A stretch of DNA of 61,406 bases, taken from contig NZ_JAYLLH010000026.1 in assembly GCF_035818635.1 (NCBI RefSeq), positions 1-61,406 of the forward strand. Direction: 5' to 3'. The translations under genes were made by a program, and so were the position numbers. This DNA comes from Mesobacterium_A hydrothermale (GTDB lineage: Bacteria > Pseudomonadota > Alphaproteobacteria > Rhodobacterales > Rhodobacteraceae). The first letter of the stretch is position 1, and every line of letters begins with the position of its first letter. The notes under the pieces are model-generated. The model made no database searches and was not told the DNA's origin. It saw nothing but the letters and a program-made list of their open reading frames with translations. Of this stretch, positions 9,193 to 16,165 are shown piece after piece.

Positions 9193-9238
9193 CTTGTAAA
9201 CCTCTTCTGATTTCAGGCCTGTCCGGGCAGTTTTGTCA

Positions 9239-10030
9239 TCATGACACCCCCCCCAGTGCCGCTTCGATGCGGGCGACGTCTTGTGGATTGTTGAGCTCCC
9301 AGAACAGCCGGCCGCGGGCATCGACCTCGACGCAGCGCACAGGGGTGCCGTTGTGCAGGAAGCGCAGCTGTTCCAGCCCTTCGAGCTGTTCCAGTTGGCA
9401 GACCGGGCTGGCGACATAGGCCGCCAGCGCCTCGGGGCGGTACCCATAGACGCCGACGTGGTGGAACACCGGGATCGGGTCGGGCAACTTGCCCGGGTCG
9501 ATATAGGGCAGCACTTCCTTGGAAAAATACAGCGCGTTCATGTGCTGGTCGAACACCGCAGTGGTGCCGCCGACGCGGCCGTTCTGGCGGTCCTCGACAA
9601 AATTCTCATAGGTCTGGCGATCGCAGCGCAGCACCGGGGTGGCCATGCCGACCGACGGGTCGGCCTGCATTGCCTCGATCAGGGCCTCGACGAACCACGG
9701 CGGGGTCAGCGGCGCGTCGCCCTGCAGGTTCAGCACCAGCTCGGGCGTTGCCTCCAGCCGCGTCAGGGCATCGGCGCAGCGTGCGGTGCCGTTTTCGCAG
9801 GCATCCGAGGTCATCACCACCTCGGCGCCAAACGCCTGCGCGGCCTCGGCGATGCGGTCGTCGTCGGTGGCCACGTAGACCGCGTCAACGCCACGGATTG
9901 TGCAGGCCGCTTCCCAGCTCATCTGGATCAGCGACTTCACGCTGCCGTCGGGCTGGCGCAGCATGGCCAGCGGCTTGCCCGGGTACCGGGTCGACGCATA
10001 GCGCGCCGGGATGAACAGAACCGTTTTCAC
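9239..10030 (-). CDS. kdsB: 3-deoxy-manno-octulosonate cytidylyltransferase (CMP-Kdo synthetase)
   Basis: KdsB activates Kdo with CTP to CMP-Kdo. The protein (263 residues) opens VKTVLFIPARYASTRYPGKP, the CTP-binding signature of this family, and contains VYVATDDDRIAEAA and LVLNLQGDAPL segments as in known KdsB proteins. It begins with GTG at 10030, overlapping the TGA of kdsD by 4 bp (GTGA), which implies translational coupling. CMP-Kdo is either the donor for the Kdo linker of group-2-like capsules or a repeat-unit sugar here. Confidence 0.94.
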   Translation of the reverse strand: MKTVLFIPARYASTRYPGKPLAMLRQPDGSVKSLIQMSWEAACTIRGVDAVYVATDDDRIAEAAQAFGAEVVMTSDACENGTARCADALTRLEATPELVLNLQGDAPLTPPWFVEALIEAMQADPSVGMATPVLRCDRQTYENFVEDRQNGRVGGTTAVFDQHMNALYFSKEVLPYIDPGKLPDPIPVFHHVGVYGYRPEALAAYVASPVCQLEQLEGLEQLRFLHNGTPVRCVEVDARGRLFWELNNPQDVARIEAALGGVS

Positions 10031-11001
10031 ATGACCCCCGCTCGAAGAAAATCGTGGATGTGCAATACCCCAACCGGGGCCTGCTTGTCATCGACGACCA
10101 ACAGCGCGCTGACCTTGCGTTCGTTGGCCAGCGCCAGCGCCGCCGGCGCCAGGCAATCGGGTGCCACCGTCACCGGGGTCGGGTTGGCGATTTCCGCGGG
10201 CGTGTGGTCCATCAGCTGTTCCATGTTGCGCCGCAGGTCGCCATCGGTGATCACGCCGCTCATCACCCCGTCACGTGTCAGCACGGCGATGCCGAAGCCC
10301 TTGGAGGTCATCGTCAGCAGCACATCGCGCATGGTGGCGGTATGATCGAGCACCGGCAGAGCGTCGCCGGTGTGCATCATCTCGGCCACCGTCTTCATCT
10401 GCGCCCCAAGTTTGCCGCCCGGGTGGTAGACGCCGAAATCCTCGGCCTTGAAGCCGCGTTCTTCCATCAACGCCACGGCCAGCGCGTCGCCAAGCGCCAG
10501 CGTCATCGTCGTCGAGGTGGTCGGTGCCATGCCGATCGGGCAGGCCTCGGGCAGCTTGGGCAGGGTCAGGCGATAGTCTGCGGCCTTCATCAGCGTGCTG
10601 TCGGGGTTGCACGAGATCCCGATCATCGGGATCGAGAAGCGCTTGGTGTGATAGATGATGTCGCGCAGTTCAGAGGTTTCGCCGGAGTTCGAGAGCAGCA
10701 GGCAGATGTCGTCGGGCGTGATCATCCCCAGATCGCCATGGCTGGCCTCGGCGCAATGCACGAAATAGGACGGCGTCCCGGTCGAGGCCAGCGTCGCCGC
10801 GATCTTGCGGCCGATATGGCCGGACTTGCCGATACCAGACACGATCACCCGGCCGGTCACGCCCAGGATCCGTTCGATCGCGGGGACGAAATCCGCCGGC
10901 AGGTTCTCGGCCAGATACTGCAATGCCGTGGCTTCGGTCTGCAAGGTGCGCTGCGCCGCCGCTTCGCTTTTGTGGCCTGCGCTGAAGGAAGATGCTGTCA
11001 C
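10027..11001 (-). CDS. kdsD: Arabinose 5-phosphate isomerase
   Basis: KdsD/KpsF interconverts ribulose 5-phosphate and arabinose 5-phosphate, the first step to Kdo. The 324-residue protein has an N-terminal SIS domain (VIVSGIGKSGHIGRKIAATL, SHGDLGMI, LLLSNSGETSEL) and two C-terminal CBS repeats (about residues 200-324). A GTG at 11001 preceded by GGAG 7 bp away is the start. It heads the kdsD-kdsB-sulfotransferase-kdsA block and follows 285 bp without a gene, so a promoter probably lies just upstream. The name kpsF would also fit given the capsule context. Confidence 0.94.
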   Translation of the reverse strand: MTASSFSAGHKSEAAAQRTLQTEATALQYLAENLPADFVPAIERILGVTGRVIVSGIGKSGHIGRKIAATLASTGTPSYFVHCAEASHGDLGMITPDDICLLLSNSGETSELRDIIYHTKRFSIPMIGISCNPDSTLMKAADYRLTLPKLPEACPIGMAPTTSTTMTLALGDALAVALMEERGFKAEDFGVYHPGGKLGAQMKTVAEMMHTGDALPVLDHTATMRDVLLTMTSKGFGIAVLTRDGVMSGVITDGDLRRNMEQLMDHTPAEIANPTPVTVAPDCLAPAALALANERKVSALLVVDDKQAPVGVLHIHDFLRAGVM

Positions 11002-11286
11002 AAAAGGACTCCGTTCAGAATCTTAATAACGAAAAAACTTTCTGGCGCTTCGGTAGCGGATCTGGTCCGGGAAGGCCATACGTGATGGTTCGCTTGCCCC
11101 AGATATCTGCCGAAATTAGAGGCGGGATCCGCAGAAGCGTCTGAATTTTGGTCAATCCGGAATTGCCTGAATAGACTCCACGCGGCGCCCCCGCCGGATG
11201 GCCAGCTTTGCGGTGCTGCCGCCACTCCAGTCAGCACTCTTTGAACGGCCCGCGCCCGTCCTGCGTGGCGCCCGGCGGACCCGGGC
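11002..11286. other. Intergenic region upstream of kdsD
   Basis: These 285 bp carry no convincing gene. The stretch next to kdsD is clearly more AT-rich than the rest (around 11020-11045), as expected for a minus-strand promoter, but I find no pair of -10 and -35 boxes good enough to place one. It splits the long minus-strand cluster into at least two transcription units. Confidence 0.5.
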
Positions 11287-11883
11287 TCAATCCACCACGA
11301 GTGTCGACAGGTCGATGTCTTCATCGGCTTCCAGGCGATACTCGAAAAACGCCTTGTTGCGTTCGATCCGGTCCCGCGGCCAATCCCACCAGGCCAGATC
11401 GTTCAGCTGCTGCCGGACGCTTTCGGTGAACCGCCAGCGCAGGAACCGCGCGGGCAGGCCGCCGACAACGGCAAAGTCGGGAACGTCCGAGGTGACAACC
11501 GCACCGCCGGCACAGATCGCGCCGTTGCCGATGGTCACACCGGACATCACCATCACCCTGTCGCCGAACCAGACATTGTGACCAACCCGGATCGGGCCTT
11601 TCCTGTGGTGCCCGCCAATGGCGCCGATATCCCGCTGCAGACGGATCTGCAGATTGAACATCTGGGTGTCGTGGCTGCCGGCAATCAGGCGGCAATCGTC
11701 GCCAATAGCGCAGTACCTGCCGACAAAAACCGGCCCCCGTACCTTCACCGTGCCGGTGAAGGATGTGAAATAGCCAACCCGGAAAGCGCCCTTGGCCTCG
11801 ACCTTGCGGGGGTCGAGCCTAATCTGCCCGCGCTCCCGGTCTTCGGCGGTCTTGGCGTCGAAATAGGTCTTGGGTCTAGCCAT
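11287..11883 (-). CDS. CatB-like O-acetyltransferase (left-handed beta-helix)
   Basis: The 198-residue protein shows hexapeptide repeats in the order VFVGRYCAIGDDC, IRVGHNVWFGDRVMVMSGVTI, IGNGAICAGGAVVTSDVPDF and AVVGGLPARFLRWRF, the pattern of xenobiotic/CatB-type acetyltransferases that use acetyl-CoA. Such enzymes often O-acetylate surface sugars. I place the start at the ATG at 11883, which overlaps the stop of the upstream GT61 gene by 8 bp; a longer frame to 11958 would lie inside that gene. It is the last gene before the 285-bp gap. Sugar O-acetylation is inferred from neighbourhood. Confidence 0.85.
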   Translation of the reverse strand: MARPKTYFDAKTAEDRERGQIRLDPRKVEAKGAFRVGYFTSFTGTVKVRGPVFVGRYCAIGDDCRLIAGSHDTQMFNLQIRLQRDIGAIGGHHRKGPIRVGHNVWFGDRVMVMSGVTIGNGAICAGGAVVTSDVPDFAVVGGLPARFLRWRFTESVRQQLNDLAWWDWPRDRIERNKAFFEYRLEADEDIDLSTLVVD

Positions 11884-12973
11884 CGGTGGCGGTGTATTTT
11901 TCGCGTAGCATCCAGGCGGTGCACAGCGCGGCGTCAACCTGCTTGTGATTGGGGGCAAAGTCGCGCAGCCGCGGCTGGAACCCGGGGTTCTTGGCCTCGT
12001 ACTTGGCGTCCGCCACCTGACGGGCCAGCAACTGGATCGGGTTCAGCCCCAGCACATAGGCCAGGCCATACATTTCCGACGGCCACTTGTAATCGATGAT
12101 CACCACCGACGCACCCGGCTTGCAAAACAGCAGGTTGGCAAATCCCGCGCCGTGCAGGCCGACAACCACCGGTGCCTTGTGGAACAGCATGATCTGTTCC
12201 TGCGCAGTATAATCCTCGCTGAAGACACGCTGTATGTTGCGCTTTTCCAGGATCGGCAGGACGACGCGGCCATTGGCCAGACGGCGGCGCGGCGTCGGGA
12301 ACTTGCGGTCAACGAAGATCCCCTTGCTGTCGGTCGACATGTCGGCCGGGGGCAGCAGCGACAGGATGAAATCGCGGGTCTTCTGCAGCGCCTCCAGGTG
12401 GTAATGCGTGTTGAACACCATGGACGGGAAATACAGGGTGTCGAACTGGTGCCAGGTCTTCTCGTTCTTGCTGAGCTTGAGAAGCTTTTCTTCGGGGAAC
12501 AGCTCTTTCAGGATGACTTCCTGGAAGCCGCTGATCTCCCCGTGGATGACGATCGTGTCGACACTTTCCAGCAGGTCCTTGGCAAAGATCTCGATCTGCA
12601 TCAGCCGGGGCATGAAGTTGATCAGGAAGTGCCAGTGGTTGCGGTGGCCGCCGATCACCAGCGCAGAGCCCGCGTGGCGGACGATCTGGTCTTCGGAAAT
12701 AGAAACGTTGCCATCCTCGGTTTCATCGACGGCAAAGACATTCCGGAACACCGTGTTCTGCTGGTCCGGCACGTAGGCCCCGACCTCGGGGTCAGCCATG
12801 TGGAACCTGGAATTCACCAGTCCATGATCGACCTGCGCGATGGAAAATGGCAGGGCTTCCTCGTCGAGTTTGCTGAAATTGACGGTATCGACAGTCATTT
12901 GCCGGAAAAGCTTGACTGGTTCTTCGGACAGGTAACCAGCGAAAGATTTCTTCTTTAAGAGCATATCGGGCAT
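11876..12973 (-). CDS. GT61-family glycosyltransferase
   Basis: The 365-residue protein contains VVVGLHGAGFANLLFCKPGA near residue 275, the hallmark of the GT61 (DUF563) family, plus an upstream HWHFLINFMPRL segment also common there. GT61 enzymes transfer xylose or related sugars in plants, and bacterial members occur in capsule and EPS loci. AAAAGG precedes the ATG at 12973. It overlaps the acetyltransferase gene downstream by 8 bp and follows the sulfotransferase gene by 33 bp. Sugar specificity unknown. Confidence 0.83.
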   Translation of the reverse strand: MPDMLLKKKSFAGYLSEEPVKLFRQMTVDTVNFSKLDEEALPFSIAQVDHGLVNSRFHMADPEVGAYVPDQQNTVFRNVFAVDETEDGNVSISEDQIVRHAGSALVIGGHRNHWHFLINFMPRLMQIEIFAKDLLESVDTIVIHGEISGFQEVILKELFPEEKLLKLSKNEKTWHQFDTLYFPSMVFNTHYHLEALQKTRDFILSLLPPADMSTDSKGIFVDRKFPTPRRRLANGRVVLPILEKRNIQRVFSEDYTAQEQIMLFHKAPVVVGLHGAGFANLLFCKPGASVVIIDYKWPSEMYGLAYVLGLNPIQLLARQVADAKYEAKNPGFQPRLRDFAPNHKQVDAALCTAWMLREKYTATDG

Positions 12974-13006
12974 CAGCGCCTTTTAATATTTTTGCAACAA
13001 AAACGG

Positions 13007-13801
13007 TCAGAGCATTCCGGGCACGGGGGTCAGGGTCAGGTCCTGGCCATCCCAGTGATAGCCATATTGGCGCAGGCTTTCGTGGGCCATGGCGTAGATA
13101 TAGGAAAGCACTTCGGGCGGGATGGATTTGTACTTGTCCATCGACCCGGCATTGATCGGCTGCCACAGCTTGATGCCGCCATGGCCGACCTCTCCCTCAA
13201 GATAGTTCTCGTGCGAGAACATCACCCGTTCGCTCCAGTCCAGACCAAGATGGGCAACGATCTTGCGCAGCCAGGTCTCAGGGTCCTGAACGAAATCCTC
13301 GTAGCGCAGGAACGGCAGACCATCGTGACGGTCCTGCAGCATCTTGCGGTTGTACAGCGCCAGGAAGCCGTCCAGAGTCTTGTCGCCCTGAGACATGACC
13401 TCCATCAGCGGATCGATCCGCGTGGCCCAACGCCGCTGCTGCTTGCGCTGACGGTCTGCCTGGTCGGGGTCCGGGGCAACGCGATGGGCGCTGGCCACCA
13501 GCGAGAACGGATTGCGGACCAGTGTGAAACCCTGGCGCGGGTAGGCATGGGTCCAGACCGCGTTCTTGAGCAGCAGAACGGTATTTTCGCCAATCGTCCG
13601 ATGCGCCAGAAGCGGGTGGTCGGCGGGCAGGGACTGGCCTTCAAAATCTATAAGAAATCGGAAAAGCTCAAGGTCTTCCGGGGTATCGGGTTCGTTGATC
13701 TGGTGGACAACCTCAATGTCAGGGTGCGCATTCAGGCAGCGTTGAAGCAATGTTTCTCCAGACCGCGAAAAACTGGCCATGTGGAACACGGGAACTTCCA
13801 T
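13007..13801 (-). CDS. Sulfotransferase family protein
   Basis: At residues 4-25, PVFHMASFSRSGETLLQRCL is a 5'-phosphosulfate-binding loop, and FTLVRNPFSLVASAHR near residue 92 matches the 3'-phosphate-binding RxPxxxxxS motif; LPFLRYEDFVQDPETWL in the second half is the usual sulfotransferase alpha-helix/RYEDL segment. Length 264 residues. It is the first gene of the minus-strand run that goes through GT61 and the acetyltransferase, and lies next to a 470-bp intergenic region that should hold the promoter. Likely sulfates a sugar of the capsule. Confidence 0.85.
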   Translation of the reverse strand: MEVPVFHMASFSRSGETLLQRCLNAHPDIEVVHQINEPDTPEDLELFRFLIDFEGQSLPADHPLLAHRTIGENTVLLLKNAVWTHAYPRQGFTLVRNPFSLVASAHRVAPDPDQADRQRKQQRRWATRIDPLMEVMSQGDKTLDGFLALYNRKMLQDRHDGLPFLRYEDFVQDPETWLRKIVAHLGLDWSERVMFSHENYLEGEVGHGGIKLWQPINAGSMDKYKSIPPEVLSYIYAMAHESLRQYGYHWDGQDLTLTPVPGML

Positions 13802-13828
13802 GTAGTGCGTTTCCCTTCTTCATTTTCC

Positions 13829-13847
13829 GTGTCGTAACTTTCGACAC
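13829..13847. promoter_or_regulatory. Inverted repeat upstream of the sulfotransferase operon
   Basis: GTGTCG and CGACAC form perfect 6-bp arms around a 7-base AT-rich centre, 28 bp before the ATG at 13801. Its place in the probable leader or promoter of the operon fits an operator or leader hairpin. No protein partner can be named. Confidence 0.35.
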
Positions 13848-14270
13848 TTATATGAACGGGTATCTACAATGACAATTGCAAGCGTTACATCGGTACAGGA
13901 TTTTTGGTTCATACCCTGATCGTCAACAGACCGTGCCAAACGTCACTCAACAGAGTTGCCTCAGGCGCGCACCGCTCCGGATTGGATTAGCTGTGGCCGG
14001 GGATCGCACCGGGGCCGGGCGCTGCCTGCATGGCGCAACCATGGGGCGACCACGGCGCAACACGGCCCGACCCATGGGGCGGGGAACCGCACCCATGGCA
14101 GAATCTCTCCATTGGATAACTCTCTGTTTTCTAATGGGAGTCGCACTTGAAGGTAGCGCGCACCGGGGCGAAGATACGGGTCCTATAAAGTTTGTTATGG
14201 TAAATGCGCTGTACGCAAGCGCTCTTCCTTTCCGGACATCCGGGTGTTCGGCGCTCAGGGCGATTGCCGC
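13848..14270. other. Intergenic region between the capsule operon and galE
   Basis: About 420 bp without a supported gene. It is more AT-rich than its surroundings near 14110-14150 and 14175-14205. The stretch 14028-14100 contains four near-copies of CCATGG-type words in short order, but no regular period. It probably carries the minus-strand promoter of the operon starting at 13801. Confidence 0.45.
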
Positions 14271-15260
14271 TCAGCGGTCCCCGCCATAGCCGCCCGACCT
14301 GTGCCAGCGCCAGGCATCGCCGATCATGTCGGCCATGGTCGACCGGTCCGGGCACCAGCCCAGTTCCTCGCCCGCGCGCACCGAGCCCGACACCAGCCGG
14401 GTGGCGTCGCCGGCGCGGCGCGGGCCTTCGCAGACCGGCACCGGGCGGTTGGTCACCACGCCCGCCGCGTCGATCACCTCGCGCACGGAAAAGCCGCGGC
14501 CGGTGCCCAGGTTGAAGGCGCGGCTGGGCTTGTCGGCCTCAAGCCAGCGCAGCCCCAGAACATGGGCCTCGACCAGGTCCATGACATGGACATAGTCGCG
14601 GATGCAGGTGCCGTCGGGGGTGGCGTAATCGGTGCCGTGGATGGTCAGCCCGGCGCGCTGACCGTCGATCGCCTGCAGGATCAGCGGCACCAGGTGGGTT
14701 TCGGGGAAATGCCATTCGCCGACCTCGGCCTCGGGGTCGGCGCCGGCAACGTTGAAATAGCGAAAGATCACATGACGCAGCCCGTGCGCCGCCTCGAAAT
14801 CGCGCAGGATGTCCTCGACCGCACGTTTCGACGCGCCATAGGCGTTCAGCGGCTCTTGCAGGGTGTCTTCGTCCAGGGTCACGCCGTCATGTTCGCCATA
14901 GGTGGCGCAGGTCGACGAAAACACCACGTTGCGGCAGCCCGCGGCGACCGCCGCCTCGAACAGCGTGAGCGAGCCCAGCACGTTGTTGGCCCAGTAGCGG
15001 CCCGGTTCGGCCATCGCCTCGCCCACCTGGCTGAGGGCGGCGAAATGCATCACCGCGGCGGGCTTGTGGCGGGCGAACACCGCGTCCAGCCGGGCCCGGT
15101 CGCGCAGGTCGCCCGGCTCGAAGGGGCCGAATTTCACCGCCGCCTCCCAGCCGGTGACAAGGCTGTCATAGGTGACGGGGGTATACCCCGCCCGGGCCAG
15201 GACCTTGCAGGCGTGGCTGCCGATATAGCCCGCCCCGCCAGTTACCAGAATGGTCGTCAC
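14271..15260 (-). CDS. galE: UDP-glucose 4-epimerase
   Basis: GalE interconverts UDP-glucose and UDP-galactose with bound NAD. The 329-residue protein has the N-terminal loop VTGGAGYIGSHACK, the SSTCATYG segment, the catalytic YGASK and the family phrases FRYFNVAGAD and CIRDYVHVMDLVEAH. The start is a GTG at 15260, supported by AGGAG about 10 bp before it. It stands alone, between the capsule operon and a beta-barrel-like gene. It would supply UDP-galactose (or the GlcNAc/GalNAc pair) to the polysaccharide. Confidence 0.95.
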   Translation of the reverse strand: MTTILVTGGAGYIGSHACKVLARAGYTPVTYDSLVTGWEAAVKFGPFEPGDLRDRARLDAVFARHKPAAVMHFAALSQVGEAMAEPGRYWANNVLGSLTLFEAAVAAGCRNVVFSSTCATYGEHDGVTLDEDTLQEPLNAYGASKRAVEDILRDFEAAHGLRHVIFRYFNVAGADPEAEVGEWHFPETHLVPLILQAIDGQRAGLTIHGTDYATPDGTCIRDYVHVMDLVEAHVLGLRWLEADKPSRAFNLGTGRGFSVREVIDAAGVVTNRPVPVCEGPRRAGDATRLVSGSVRAGEELGWCPDRSTMADMIGDAWRWHRSGGYGGDR

Positions 15261-15326
15261 TTGCCCGGTTCTCCTGCAGTCCGCGTTGCCTGCGTTGCTA
15301 CCAGACCGCCCGCGGGGGGCAACCCT

Positions 15327-16028
15327 TCATCGCCGCCCCAGCGCCAGCGACAGGCCCAGCGTGACCTGCGTGCCGAACCGCGCCGACCGGCGCAGGCGCA
15401 ACGTGCCCAGCGGATCGCGGGCGGCGCCTGACCCGCCGCGCAGCCCCAGCTCGACCGCGGCAAAGGGATCGGACCAACGGTCGACCCGCTCCAGCGCGAT
15501 GAGCGCCGAGGTGAACCTGCCCTGCGTCCCCAGCAGATCGACCCCGGCCGACAGCCCCGCCTCCAGCCGCAGCGGGCCAAGCGGGCCCAGGTCGGCGACG
15601 ACCCCGGCCTCGGGGGTCAGCATCCAGTGGCTGATCCGCACCTGCATCGGGTCGCGCAGCACACCGATGCCCTCGGGCAGGCGATAGCGAGCGTGCCCGG
15701 TGGCCGCCCGCAGCCCCAGCCGCCAGTCCAGCCCCCCGGCCCCCGGCAGTGCCCCGCGCCAGCGCAGGCCCAGCCCCAGTTCGGAGGCGGCCCCGGGCAC
15801 CACCCGCACCCCCAGCCCCGACGACAGGCTGTCGTGCAGCCCGCCGCCGGAACCGCCAGAGCCCCGCCCCGGCCCCAGGAACTGGTCCAGAGCACCCTGC
15901 ATCAGGGGCAGATGGTGCCAGGTGCTGCCGCTCGACCACTCCAGCCGAAATTCGGCCGCGCGCGCCGGGACGGGCAGCGCCGACAAGGCAACCAGGGCGA
16001 GCAAAAAGGATTTGACAATACCGCACAT
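15327..16028 (-). CDS. Probable outer-membrane beta-barrel protein with signal peptide
   Basis: The 233-residue product starts with a classical Sec signal (MCGIVKSFLLALVALSALP, cut likely after PARA). The rest is alternating hydrophobic and polar residues with many glycines, such as LGLGLRWRG, LRLEAGLSAGVDLL and TQVTLGLSLALGRR at the very end, typical of a small transmembrane beta-barrel. I cannot assign a named family. It lies divergent to a large secreted DUF4214 protein gene with 137 bp between, so it might be an outer-membrane partner of that protein or of polysaccharide export; this is inference. Confidence 0.65.
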   Translation of the reverse strand: MCGIVKSFLLALVALSALPVPARAAEFRLEWSSGSTWHHLPLMQGALDQFLGPGRGSGGSGGGLHDSLSSGLGVRVVPGAASELGLGLRWRGALPGAGGLDWRLGLRAATGHARYRLPEGIGVLRDPMQVRISHWMLTPEAGVVADLGPLGPLRLEAGLSAGVDLLGTQGRFTSALIALERVDRWSDPFAAVELGLRGGSGAARDPLGTLRLRRSARFGTQVTLGLSLALGRR

Positions 16029-16079
16029 TTCCCCGATTTATATTTTCCGAGGAGCAGGGTACCGGCCTTCCATCCGGGG

Positions 16080-16104
16080 AATTGTATTTCTGCTGAAATT
16101 GTAT
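16080..16104 (+). promoter_or_regulatory. AATTGTAT direct repeats between divergent genes
   Basis: Two copies of AATTGTAT start at 16080 and 16097, 17 bp apart, in the only AT-rich part of the 137-bp divergent region. The first copy extends to AATTGTATTT, a 10-mer that also occurs at 19019-19028 before the next DUF4214 gene. This looks like a regulator site; no regulator is identified. Confidence 0.35.
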
Positions 16105-16165
16105 CTTTTTTACCGCGCCTGTTCCGGGTTTTCTTCTGGTGCGGCTTGACCAGGGGAAAATCCTT

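Noticed and set aside
14028..14100. Several CCATGG-like words as an iteron array
   Set aside because: Spacing and flanks are irregular, unlike the exact 22-bp phase of the iterons at 34609-34671.
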